Assembly: GCA_947497495.1 (NCBI GenBank) | Contig: CANMGT010000004.1 | Span: 124,001-188,000 of the forward strand | Source: an uncultured Lentibacter sp. | GTDB taxonomy: Bacteria; Pseudomonadota; Alphaproteobacteria; Rhodobacterales; Rhodobacteraceae | DNA length: 64,000 nucleotides | Reading direction: 5' to 3' | Part shown: positions 26,414 through 35,471 of the stretch, piece after piece | Layout: each line of letters begins with the position of its first letter | How positions within the stretch are numbered: position 1 is the stretch's first letter | Position numbers and translations under genes: made by a program | Notes under the pieces: model-generated | What the model was told of the DNA's origin: nothing | Database searches by the model: none | The model's input: only the letters and a program-made list of their open reading frames with translations

Positions 26414-26965
26414 ATGAAAAACATGCTTCGTATCTTAACAACAACATTGGCAGTCGCGGGCGCTCCGGCGCTGGCGTCTGACGGCTGCACGCAATTGTGC
26501 ACTGCTGATTTCTACCTGTCCGCAACGGCGCAGGATCTTCAACAAGTGATTGATCAAGGTGTCGATGTGAACGCTCGCGATGACGTTGGAAAAACTGCCC
26601 TGCACTGGGTGGCGCAAGCAAAGCCCGAAGTGATCACAACCTTGCTCACATCGGGCGCAGATGTGAACGCCAAAGACAAATGGGACAGAACACCGCTTCA
26701 CTTTGTGGCTGCCACTGGCTCACTGGAGAACATCAGGTTGCTGCTAGGGGCTGGTGCCGAGGTAAATGCAAAAACTGCGAATGACTGGACGCCGATACAC
26801 GGTGCAGCCAAATTCGGGGCGGCACAGAACGTTACGGTTCTGCTGGAGGCTGGCGCAGATGCTACCGCCAAAACCGAGATGGGCGAAACACCCTTCACCT
26901 TTGGGGCAAGCAACCCGAAGCTGGAAGGGAGCGAGGCGCTTGAAATATTGGAAGAAAGCCGCTGA
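26414..26965 (+). CDS. Exported ankyrin-repeat protein
   Basis: A 183-residue protein with a signal peptide (cleavage likely after APALA-SD) and about four ankyrin repeats, recognisable by repeated G-ADVNAKD and TPLHFVAA patterns (for example VDVNARDDVGKTALHW). Ankyrin repeats mediate protein binding; the partner is unknown. Two cysteines (CTQLC) directly follow the cleavage site and could form a disulfide in the periplasm. ATG 26414 follows a strong AGGAGG. A TAAAAT at 26384-26389 is a candidate -10. Confidence 0.85.
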   Translation: MKNMLRILTTTLAVAGAPALASDGCTQLCTADFYLSATAQDLQQVIDQGVDVNARDDVGKTALHWVAQAKPEVITTLLTSGADVNAKDKWDRTPLHFVAATGSLENIRLLLGAGAEVNAKTANDWTPIHGAAKFGAAQNVTVLLEAGADATAKTEMGETPFTFGASNPKLEGSEALEILEESR

Positions 26966-27011
26966 TAGCCTGCGGCTTCCAAGGCCTCGCTAGGCAGATT
27001 TGAACGTTAAA

Positions 27012-27037
27012 AAGGGCGCCCCGTTTGGAGCGCCCTT
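27012..27037 (-). terminator. Rho-independent terminator of groESL
   Basis: AAGGGCGC and GCGCCCTT form an 8-base stem with a 10-base loop. Read on the minus strand it is followed by a T tract (TTTTTAACG), so it should stop groEL transcription. On the plus strand only a weak CTCGTTT tail follows, so it may work poorly for the ankyrin gene. Confidence 0.8.
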
Positions 27038-27065
27038 CTCGTTTCTGCAGCTAACCCTCTCGGTA

Positions 27066-27083
27066 GGTTTTCTGACGAAAACC
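27066..27083. repeat. Small hairpin between groEL and its terminator
   Basis: GGTTTTC and GAAAACC form a perfect 7-base stem with the loop TGAC. It is one of two extra hairpins in the groESL 3' untranslated region. Confidence 0.6.
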
Positions 27084-27099
27084 ACCTGTCGGGCAGACA

Positions 27100-27118
27100 G
27101 AATTCGCTAAGCGAATTC
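27100..27118. repeat. Perfect hairpin directly after the groEL stop
   Basis: GAATTCGC-TAA-GCGAATTC gives an 8-base stem with a three-base loop only a few bases beyond the groEL stop codon. Without a T tract it is more likely an mRNA-stabilising 3' structure than a terminator. Confidence 0.65.
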
Positions 27119-27122
27119 GTCT

Positions 27123-28775
<1,653 letters not shown>

Positions 28776-28803
28776 CTAATTCTAGAATTTCGGGGAGGGA
28801 CAG

Positions 28804-29091
28804 TTAGGCAATGATGCCCATGATGTCGGATTCTTTCATGATCAAAAGCTCTTCGCCGTCGATCGTGACTTCGGTGCCTGACCATTTGCCGAACATCACG
28901 CGGTCGCCCGCTTTAACGTCCATGGCAATGCGCTCGCCGTCTTCGTCACGTGCGCCGGCACCAACAGAGATAACTTCGCCTTCAGCAGGCTTTTCTTTTG
29001 CGCTTTCAGGGATGATCAATCCGCCAGCAGTTTTTTCTTCGCCTTCTACGCGGCGAACGACTACGCGGTCGTGAAGCGGTGTAAATGCCAT
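28804..29091 (-). CDS. groES: Co-chaperonin GroES
   Basis: The 10-kDa lid of GroEL, 95 residues, from [14 protein letters not shown] to IMGIIA. It contains the mobile loop ([18 protein letters not shown]) that docks on GroEL. It is the first gene of groESL, with a perfect CIRCE 57 bases before its start, so HrcA repression with heat release is expected. A GGAG ribosome site precedes the start. Confidence 0.98.
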   Translation of the reverse strand: MAFTPLHDRVVVRRVEGEEKTAGGLIIPESAKEKPAEGEVISVGAGARDEDGERIAMDVKAGDRVMFGKWSGTEVTIDGEELLIMKESDIMGIIA

Positions 29092-29147
29092 CAGTTGAGG
29101 CTCCTTACGCTAAAGTTTTCAATATCAAACCCGGGGTCTCCCCGAGC

Positions 29148-29174
29148 TTAGCACTCACCACATGCGAGTGCTAA
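29148..29174. promoter_or_regulatory. CIRCE element (HrcA operator) of groESL
   Basis: TTAGCACTC (29148-29156), nine spacer bases, then GAGTGCTAA (29166-29174): a perfect match to the CIRCE consensus. HrcA binds it and represses groESL at normal temperature. It lies just downstream of the predicted promoter. Confidence 0.95.
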
Positions 29175-29181
29175 CGGCGCA

Positions 29182-29210
29182 TAGCTAAGGTCGGATTTGA
29201 GGTGTGTCAA
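29182..29210 (-). promoter_or_regulatory. Predicted groESL promoter
   Basis: On the minus strand TTGACA (29205-29210) is followed after 17 bases by TAGCTA (29182-29187). The preceding C gives CTTGACA, which is compatible with either the housekeeping sigma or a sigma32-type factor. The start site would lie just before the CIRCE. Confidence 0.55.
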
Positions 29211-29286
29211 GCGAACCCGAAAAAAAATTTGAAACATTGTCAGCCCGCCCTGTAGCGCCTAGCCTGAAGCAAAGGCCCAAAAGAGA

Positions 29287-30279
29287 ATGCTCATGCTCCG
29301 CACCCTTCTGCTCACCGCCCTACTCGCACTCCCCGCCACTGCAAAAGCTGACGCCTGTGCGGGCAAAAACCTGTTTCAGACAATGCCAGCCGCCGAGTTG
29401 AGCGCGCTCCAGGCCGCCGCCGGCGAGGTGCCTTACGGCAAAGGCCTACTCTGGCGCGCAACCAAAGGAAGCCGCACAATCACGCTGTTTGGCAGCTATC
29501 ACCTGCCGCATGATTTCACCGAACAGCACCTTGAAAAACTTATGCCTTTGGCACGCACCGCCGATCTGAATTACTTCGAAATGAACAGCGCCGACGCCGA
29601 AATATTTCAGCGCGAGATGGCCAGTAAACCTGACTTCATGTTTATCGCGGAAGGCAAAACCCTTCCCGAAATGCTCCCGCCTCAAGACTGGGAGACGCTG
29701 ACAGAAAAAATGCGCGAACGTGGCTTCCCGCCTTTTATGGTCGCCAAGATGAAACCGATTTTCGTCACCATGATGCTCGGGATCACCCCCTGCAAACTCA
29801 AGCTTATGCAGTCCGGCGCACACGGCATTGACCGAAGTCTCGCCCTCGGCCTTGAGGCGGAAAACCTGACCACACGTTCGATAGAGCACTACGCGACGGC
29901 CGCAAAAATCTTCGACATCTACCCGATGGACGAACAAGTCGAAATGCTGCGCCTCTCCCTCGTCGAAAGCATCAACAGCGACGACATGGCCGAAACGCTG
30001 TTTCAGTCCTACATTGCCCAAGACGTGGGCCTGTTCTGGGAATACACCCGCCATATGTCGCTGCTTCATGGTGGCGACACCGCCGAAGAAGACTTTGCGA
30101 AATTCGAAGACCTGCTGCTCACCAAGCGCAATCTGGCTTGGATAGAGGTTTTGGAAGCGGCCCCCGAACAAGCCCTCTTCGTCACAGTCGGCGCGGCGCA
30201 TTTGCCGGGCGCAAAAGGTGTTCTCAATCTGCTGGCAGAGCGCGGCTACAGCCTGTCCCGCCTGCCTTTTTCAAACTAG
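29287..30279 (+). CDS. TraB/GumN family protein, exported
   Basis: A 330-residue protein with a signal peptide (MLRTLLLTALLALPATAKA). It shows TraB/GumN landmarks: the N-terminal LFGSYHLP motif (usually GTxH), NYFEMNSA, and the C-terminal VTVGAAHLPGAKGVLNLL. The family may be metal-dependent hydrolases or proteases of the Tiki type, but bacterial functions are not established. ATG 29293 is an alternative start two codons later. The alpha/beta hydrolase gene begins 11 bases downstream. Confidence 0.85.
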   Translation: MLMLRTLLLTALLALPATAKADACAGKNLFQTMPAAELSALQAAAGEVPYGKGLLWRATKGSRTITLFGSYHLPHDFTEQHLEKLMPLARTADLNYFEMNSADAEIFQREMASKPDFMFIAEGKTLPEMLPPQDWETLTEKMRERGFPPFMVAKMKPIFVTMMLGITPCKLKLMQSGAHGIDRSLALGLEAENLTTRSIEHYATAAKIFDIYPMDEQVEMLRLSLVESINSDDMAETLFQSYIAQDVGLFWEYTRHMSLLHGGDTAEEDFAKFEDLLLTKRNLAWIEVLEAAPEQALFVTVGAAHLPGAKGVLNLLAERGYSLSRLPFSN

Positions 30280-30290
30280 AAAGCCCCGCC

Positions 30291-31178
30291 ATGCAACTCA
30301 AAGTCAACAACATCACCCTCGAAGTGCAAGACCACGGCGACAAAGCCAGCCCCACCATTATCCTCATTCGTGGCCTCGGTACACAGCTCGTCCACTGGCC
30401 CGAAAACCTGATCACAGGCTTCGTTGCGGCGGGCTTTCGCACCGTGGTCTTTGACAACCGCGATGTTGGACTGTCCCAGCGCTTTGACGCTTCCGATGTG
30501 CCCTCCGACGCCGACGAAATCGTTGCACTGGCCACCGCAGGCAAAGACATCCTCGCCGCCTATTCTCTCGACGATATGGCAGATGACGTCATCGGCATCA
30601 TGGACGCTTTGGACATAGACAAAGCCCATATCTTCGGCATCTCCATGGGCGGCGCGATCGCGCAAGTGCTGGCGCTCAACCACGCCGATCGCCTGCTCAC
30701 CGACACCATCGTGATGACAGCCTGCCGCCCCCTCGTGGAGCGCGGTGCTGTCGGCGACATCCTCCCGCAGCTTGTGGCGCGTGACGACACCTCGCTTGAA
30801 GCCGCCCAAGACGCGCTGGTGGCCGAATACGGCATCTGGGGCAGCCCCGGCTATCCGGCTGACGAGGCTTTCATCAAAGCCCAAGCCCACGCCGCCTATA
30901 TGCGCGGCGGGCCAAAGGCGGCAGGCATCAACCGCCAACTCCTTGCGACCATGGGCGCAGGTGACAGGCGGCCAGCGCTCAAAGCCCTTAACATGCCAGC
31001 TTGCGTGATCCACGGGTTGGATGATGCCCTCATCCCCCACGAGCTCGGCGCCGAGATCGCGGCGCACATCAAAGGCAGCGAATACCATCCGATCAAAGGT
31101 ATGGGCCATATCATCACGCCGCTCTTGGCCCCCGAGATCGTGCGTATCGTTTCAGGCTTTATAAGGAAGCACACTTAA
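30291..31178 (+). CDS. Alpha/beta hydrolase
   Basis: A 295-residue cytoplasmic alpha/beta hydrolase. It shows IRGLGTQ near the N terminus (oxyanion region), the nucleophile elbow FGISMGG (Ser near residue 121), and a C-terminal Asp/His pair (HGLDD... KGMGHIITP). It resembles esterases and epoxide-hydrolase-like enzymes; the substrate is unknown. The start 30291 lies 11 bases after the TraB gene, and the GST gene begins 1 base after its stop, so the three genes are likely one operon. Confidence 0.85.
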   Translation: MQLKVNNITLEVQDHGDKASPTIILIRGLGTQLVHWPENLITGFVAAGFRTVVFDNRDVGLSQRFDASDVPSDADEIVALATAGKDILAAYSLDDMADDVIGIMDALDIDKAHIFGISMGGAIAQVLALNHADRLLTDTIVMTACRPLVERGAVGDILPQLVARDDTSLEAAQDALVAEYGIWGSPGYPADEAFIKAQAHAAYMRGGPKAAGINRQLLATMGAGDRRPALKALNMPACVIHGLDDALIPHELGAEIAAHIKGSEYHPIKGMGHIITPLLAPEIVRIVSGFIRKHT

Positions 31179-31179
31179 C

Positions 31180-31791
31180 ATGATCACCCTCCATCACCTC
31201 AACCGCTCGCGCTCGCACCGTATCCTCTGGCTGCTGGAAGAGATCGGTCAGCCGTATGACGTCATTCACTACACTCGCGACGCCAAGACCAATCTCGCCC
31301 CGCGAGAGCTTCTGACGGTGCACCCGCTTGGCAAATCTCCGATGATCGAGCTTGACGGGCGGCTGATCTGCGAATCTGCGGCGATCGTCGAAACGCTCTG
31401 CACCCGCTTTGCGCCAGACATGATCCCCGATCGCAGCAGTGATGCCTATCTTTCACATCTGGAGCTGATGCATTTTGCCGAAGGCTCGGCCATGACGCCC
31501 ATCTTGCTCAACCTTTATGTCTCTCGCCTTGGGGAGGCCGGAGGCCCCCTGCATCCGCGCATCGAGTCCGAGCTGACAAGCCACTACAGCTATCTGAACA
31601 CGCTGGTGCGCCCCTCAGGCCATTTTGTGCAGGACAGCCTGTCAGCGGCCGATATCATGCTGAGTTTCCCCGCCGAGATCGCCGTGCAACAAGGGCGCGG
31701 AGCCGAGTTCCCCGCCTTGGCAGGGTTCGTGAGCTCAATCCATGCACGGGACGCCTACCAGCGGGCAACTCAAGTCGGGGCAGCCAGCTAA
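31180..31791 (+). CDS. Glutathione S-transferase
   Basis: A 203-residue soluble GST: thioredoxin-like N-terminal domain beginning ITLHHLNRSRSHRILWLLEE, with the glutathione-binding PMIELDGRLICESAAIV (Glu-Ser pair), then an all-helical C-terminal domain. A serine in NRSRS is the likely catalytic position. The detoxification substrate is unknown. It is the last gene of the TraB-hydrolase-GST cluster, and a hairpin follows 9 bases after the stop. Confidence 0.88.
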   Translation: MITLHHLNRSRSHRILWLLEEIGQPYDVIHYTRDAKTNLAPRELLTVHPLGKSPMIELDGRLICESAAIVETLCTRFAPDMIPDRSSDAYLSHLELMHFAEGSAMTPILLNLYVSRLGEAGGPLHPRIESELTSHYSYLNTLVRPSGHFVQDSLSAADIMLSFPAEIAVQQGRGAEFPALAGFVSSIHARDAYQRATQVGAAS

Positions 31792-31800
31792 AAACGCAAA

Positions 31801-31820
31801 AAGCCTCCGAAAGGAGGCTT
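31801..31820 (-). terminator. Terminator hairpin between the GST gene and the small lipoprotein gene
   Basis: AAGCCTCC-GAAA-GGAGGCTT is a perfect 8-base stem with a stable GNRA tetraloop. On the minus strand it is followed by TTTGCGTTTTT, fitting the lipoprotein gene. It can also end the GST operon from the other side. Confidence 0.7.
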
Positions 31821-31879
31821 GCCTACGCCTAAGGGCGCAGTTGCTTGAAAGGCGGAGCAGCGCCCCGCCAGTCCGCTAT

Positions 31880-32080
31880 TTAGTAAGAGTTTTGTGCCGC
31901 GCAAGAATCGCCAGCGACATCGTCACAAGTGTCGGCATATGCGCCATAGAGGTTCTGGTATGAGGCTTCGCTCATCTGAACCTGTACAAGGGTATCAGCG
32001 TCATTGCCTCCGCCACAGCCTGAAAGGGCCGTAGCAAGCACGAGGGCAGAGGCGGAAAGAGAAAGTGTTTTACGAGTCAT
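31880..32080 (-). CDS. Small lipoprotein, unknown function
   Basis: A 66-residue protein with a signal peptide and a lipobox, LSGC (Cys22), followed by GGGNDADT. The mature part is only about 45 residues, acidic and Tyr/Asn-rich, with two further cysteines (TCDDVAGDSC) that may form a disulfide. I do not recognise a family. It stands between GST and DUF2161 with its own downstream hairpin. Confidence 0.75.
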   Translation of the reverse strand: MTRKTLSLSASALVLATALSGCGGGNDADTLVQVQMSEASYQNLYGAYADTCDDVAGDSCAAQNSY

Positions 32081-32132
32081 TTGGCAGCTCCAACAGAAAT
32101 ATCCCCGTTAGATTGTCCGAGATCACGCCGAT

Positions 32133-32801
32133 TCACAAGCTCGTTTGCGTTTTCAGGGCCTCTTTCCCCGCTTTTGTGAGCATATATACCCCCTTGGCGT
32201 GTTTTTCGAACCATCCGTAGTGGTTGTCACGCATCATCGTCGTCGCCTGCACAACGCCCGTCGAGGCTTTTACATCACGTCCGCGGCTTGGCCCGTTGGC
32301 TTGCAGATACTCTGCACAGCGCACGGCGCCTTGCCTGTAAGCGGTCACTATCGTCTCCCGCGTCATTCCGCCAAGGTTTGGATCGCCTTCGCGCGCATCA
32401 AATTCACGCAAAAGCATGGCTTTACGCTGCTTTGATTTGCGTGGCTGGAATGGAACAGGGTCAGCGTGGGCCTGCACGCTTGCGTCGCTCAGCTTCACGC
32501 TCAACACGCCAACGCCCAGCCGTTTGCAAAGGCCGACATTGCCCTTGAAGGTGCGCCAGCCCGTTTTGCCCTTCCAGCGCGGCACCGCAACATAGACAGT
32601 GTCGCTCACACGCTGGCGCGCCACCGCCTGCTGCAAAAGCTGCAGGGAAAACCCCGTTTTCAGCTCGACGATCACAGGCTCTTCGCTGCCCCGTCGCGCC
32701 ACAACGTCAGCGGCGCCGACCTCGCCTTTCACGGCGTAACCCTGCTCCTCAAGGTAGGCTTTCACAGGGCCATAAAGCTCGGTTTCTCTGATCCGCGACA
32801 T
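32133..32801 (-). CDS. DUF2161 family protein with PD-(D/E)xK-nuclease-like domain
   Basis: A 222-residue protein. The N-terminal half has a D...E-x-K pattern (ADVVARRG then VIVELKTGFS) inside a Leu/Gln-rich helical context (LQLLQQAVAR), typical of the PD-(D/E)xK superfamily. The C-terminal part (about 160-222) looks like a winged-helix DNA-binding domain. DUF2161 proteins are found mainly in alphaproteobacteria and have no known role. The ATG at 32801 (MSRIRETELYG) is preferred over one twelve codons upstream. It is divergent from ppaC. Confidence 0.82.
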   Translation of the reverse strand: MSRIRETELYGPVKAYLEEQGYAVKGEVGAADVVARRGSEEPVIVELKTGFSLQLLQQAVARQRVSDTVYVAVPRWKGKTGWRTFKGNVGLCKRLGVGVLSVKLSDASVQAHADPVPFQPRKSKQRKAMLLREFDAREGDPNLGGMTRETIVTAYRQGAVRCAEYLQANGPSRGRDVKASTGVVQATTMMRDNHYGWFEKHAKGVYMLTKAGKEALKTQTSL

Positions 32802-32895
32802 GATGCCCAATCTGCCTTGCTCCTGCCCGCGTGACAAGCCCGTAAGAGCAGCCTATAAGGCGCGCAAACGCGACACATTTATAGGAGACGTCCCG

Positions 32896-33816
32896 ATGAC
32901 AACCCTCGTTCTGGGCCACAAATCCCCCGACACCGACAGCACAGGCTCGCCCATTCTCTGGGCATGGTATCTCAACGAAGTGCTCGGCCAGAAAGCCGAA
33001 GCCGTGCTCACAGGCGAGCCAAACACAGAAGCGGCCTTTATGCTTGAAAAGTGGTCGCTCCCCAAGCCACGCATCATCGCCGATCTGGACGATGACCAGG
33101 CCTGCGTGATCGTTGACACCAACAACCCCGCCGAGCTGCCCGCCAACATCAACGGCGCCGACGTTCAGGCGATCATCGACCACCACAAACTCGTCGGTGG
33201 CCTCGAAACAAAAGGCCCGATCGACATCACGATCCGCCCGCTGGCCTGCACCGCCACCATCATGATCGACCTGATGGGCGACGACGCGAACAAAATGCCC
33301 GACGCCATCAAAGGCGCAGCCCTCACCTGCATCCTGTCAGACACGCTGGGCTACCGCTCACCGACCACAACTGACCACGACAAAAACGTCGCCAACAAAC
33401 TCGCCGCCGAGCTGAACCTCGATGTCGCTTCTTACGCCGACGAAATGTTCGCCGCCAAGTCAGACGTGTCGGCCTTCTCCGATGCGGAACTCCTGCGCAT
33501 GGACAGCAAGGAATACGAAGTCGACGGCACAAAGTTCCGCGTTTCCGTGCTCGAAACAACCGCGCCCTCCATCGTGCTTGACCGCAAGGCAAGTCTGCTG
33601 GAAAGCATGGGCACCGTCGCCTCCGAGGACGGCGTTGACCAAGTGCTGCTCTTCGTTGTCGATATCCTCAACGAAGAAGCCACGCTGCTGGTGCCAAACG
33701 ATCTCGTCAAAACCGTCGCCGAGAAAAGCTTTGACGCGACAGTCACAGGCGACGCCGTCGTGCTGCCGGGCATCATGAGCCGCAAAAAGCAGATCATCCC
33801 GAACCTTAAAGTTTGA
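32896..33816 (+). CDS. ppaC: Manganese-dependent inorganic pyrophosphatase (family II)
   Basis: Hydrolyses pyrophosphate to two phosphates; a DHH-family enzyme. The 306-residue product has LVLGHKSPDTDSTG at the N terminus, VIVDTNNP, the DHHK motif (IIDHHKLVGG) and the C-terminal PGIMSRKKQ. Family II enzymes need Mn or Co rather than Mg. ATG 32896 follows AGGAG. A hairpin terminator follows the stop. Confidence 0.95.
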   Translation: MTTLVLGHKSPDTDSTGSPILWAWYLNEVLGQKAEAVLTGEPNTEAAFMLEKWSLPKPRIIADLDDDQACVIVDTNNPAELPANINGADVQAIIDHHKLVGGLETKGPIDITIRPLACTATIMIDLMGDDANKMPDAIKGAALTCILSDTLGYRSPTTTDHDKNVANKLAAELNLDVASYADEMFAAKSDVSAFSDAELLRMDSKEYEVDGTKFRVSVLETTAPSIVLDRKASLLESMGTVASEDGVDQVLLFVVDILNEEATLLVPNDLVKTVAEKSFDATVTGDAVVLPGIMSRKKQIIPNLKV

Positions 33817-33826
33817 ATACAAGAAA

Positions 33827-33863
33827 GTCGGCGGATGGCGCACTCTTTGTGCCACCCGCCGTC
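33827..33863 (+). terminator. Terminator of ppaC
   Basis: A long imperfect stem, GTCGGCGGATGGCGCA with TGTGCCACCCGCCGTC, around the loop CTCTT, followed by TTCTCGTT. It contains two mismatches and one G-T pair. A smaller hairpin CTCGT-TAG-ACGAG follows at once. Confidence 0.65.
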
Positions 33864-33907
33864 TTCTCGTTAGACGAGCCTAAGGGCGGCAATAGAAACA
33901 TTCTCTT

Positions 33908-34582
33908 ATGTCTGATGCTTTTCGAACTCTTCTTCGCCCTATAATTGTTGCGGTCACTTTCGCATCCGCTTGCGTCGGAATTGTAACCGCAAATTACGAC
34001 TTCGGGTCAGCAGATCTGAGTGTCGTAGTTCTGGAGTCTCCGACCCCAACACAGGTGGATACGTTTTTCAAACAGGTCCTCCGAGAGCCGGAAAGATACC
34101 TCGGCGCAAAATCCGAACTTTCAACGCCAAATGAGCTGCGTCAGAAGCTGTTAGAGTTCGCACGAAGCGGCAAGTTTCCATATTCTCTCAAATCGTTCCA
34201 GTTCACGCTCCAAAACCTTTCAAAATATCAGGCCAATGATGTTGAGCTCAACATTGCTTTCCTGAATGGAGAGACTGTTATCTACCGAGATCACTTCAAC
34301 GGACAGCATGATCTAGAGGCGAGACAAGGCGAAATCACAGGGGATATCCCTGTGACCGCGACAACAAAGGATGTAGACAGGTTTTCCTTTTGTATATCCT
34401 ATCGCGGACGTTTCTTCTTCAATCGTGTCGAGCAAAAGGTCGTCGTGGATCGCGCGCCCATCCCCCCGATCGAACACGAGCAGGGCGAAATTATCCAGGC
34501 ACTGAGCCGAGCGTGGGGCAAAATCTCGGATAGAGAAAAGGATCTTTTGATCTGGACTGCACCTTGCCAAAACTGGCCCTGA
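33908..34582 (+). CDS. Unrecognised membrane-anchored protein
   Basis: A 224-residue protein I cannot place. One hydrophobic segment near the N terminus (about residues 9-28) suggests a signal anchor; the rest (LSVVVLESPTPTQ onward) reads as an extracytoplasmic beta-rich domain with a helical insert about 60-90. Base composition is visibly lower in GC than the neighbours, with AT-ending codons such as TTT, AAT and ATA, which hints at acquisition. It stands between the ppaC terminator and an SGNH hydrolase on the same strand. It could belong to a narrow-range orphan family. Confidence 0.7.
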   Translation: MSDAFRTLLRPIIVAVTFASACVGIVTANYDFGSADLSVVVLESPTPTQVDTFFKQVLREPERYLGAKSELSTPNELRQKLLEFARSGKFPYSLKSFQFTLQNLSKYQANDVELNIAFLNGETVIYRDHFNGQHDLEARQGEITGDIPVTATTKDVDRFSFCISYRGRFFFNRVEQKVVVDRAPIPPIEHEQGEIIQALSRAWGKISDREKDLLIWTAPCQNWP

Positions 34583-34656
34583 TGGGTTCGTCAGCTGGCG
34601 CCACGACAGCGCCAACACAACCTTCCGTCTCTCGTAGTCGCACGCCATAAGGAAAC

Positions 34657-35355
34657 ATGCTCAGCCTCGCCGCCAAACTTGCCCTCTCCCCCCTGCTCGC
34701 CGCCCAAGCGCTCTACGTCATCCGCCAAGCGCTGGTGCTCCCCGAGCCTGAAGGGCCGCGCACTGGCGTCATAGGCCGAGGCGTTCCCCTCCGCCTGCTC
34801 ATCCTCGGTGACAGCTCTGTCGCAGGCGTCGGCGCGTCGCATCAAAGCCACGCCTTGTCTGGGCGACTGCCGCCACTGCTCGCCAAGCATCACCAAGTCA
34901 GCTGGCAACTCACGGCCCAAACCGGTGCCACCTCGGCCTCAACGCTAAGAACGCTCGCTGACCTCCCCGAACAGCCCTTTGATGCTGCCTTCATCGGCCT
35001 CGGCGTCAACGACGTCACCCGCCTCACCCCGCCAAAGCTATGGCTCAAACGCCAGCATGCCCTGCACGCACTCTTGCGCAGCCGCTTTCAGGTTAAACAC
35101 ATCCTGCGCTCGGGCTTGCCGCCAATGGGCCACTTCCCACTGCTCCCGCAACCCCTTCGCCACGTTCTGGGCAAAGACGCAAAGCGCCTGGACACCGCCC
35201 TCGCAACGCTCTGCGCCGCCGACGAAACCCTCAGCTATATCCCGCTGAACCTCCCCTTTGAGCCCAAGTACATCGCCCGCGACGGCTTTCACCCGTCTGA
35301 GGCCGCCTACGCAAAATGGGCCGAGCTGATCGCGCCACATATACCCGTGGCCTAG
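34657..35355 (+). CDS. SGNH/GDSL-type hydrolase
   Basis: A 232-residue SGNH hydrolase with block I LLILGDSSVAGVG (catalytic Ser), block III GVNDVTRL (Asn) and block V DGFHPSEAAY (Asp-His). The first 25 residues are hydrophobic and may act as a signal anchor, so it probably works at the envelope as an esterase or lipase. The substrate is unknown. It is followed by a GC-rich intergenic motif and the HAD gene. Confidence 0.85.
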   Translation: MLSLAAKLALSPLLAAQALYVIRQALVLPEPEGPRTGVIGRGVPLRLLILGDSSVAGVGASHQSHALSGRLPPLLAKHHQVSWQLTAQTGATSASTLRTLADLPEQPFDAAFIGLGVNDVTRLTPPKLWLKRQHALHALLRSRFQVKHILRSGLPPMGHFPLLPQPLRHVLGKDAKRLDTALATLCAADETLSYIPLNLPFEPKYIARDGFHPSEAAYAKWAELIAPHIPVA

Positions 35356-35373
35356 CTTTCTTATGGCTCCAAA

Positions 35374-35395
35374 TACCCCCGCCGGAGGCTCCGGC
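35374..35395. repeat. Rhodobacterales-type intergenic motif with palindrome
   Basis: AAATACCCCCGCCGGAGGC followed by TCCGGC: the end forms the palindrome GCCGGAG-G-CTCCGGC (35381-35395). Sequences of the form GCCTCCGGCGGGGGTATTT occur very often near gene ends in Rhodobacterales (from general familiarity, not measured here). It is probably part of a transcription-end structure. Confidence 0.5.
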
Positions 35396-35471
35396 ACTAC
35401 AGCACCCACAGGCTCTGGCCATCACACCCGCGCCCTGCCATAACAAGGCAAACACATTCAGAAAGCCCGCC

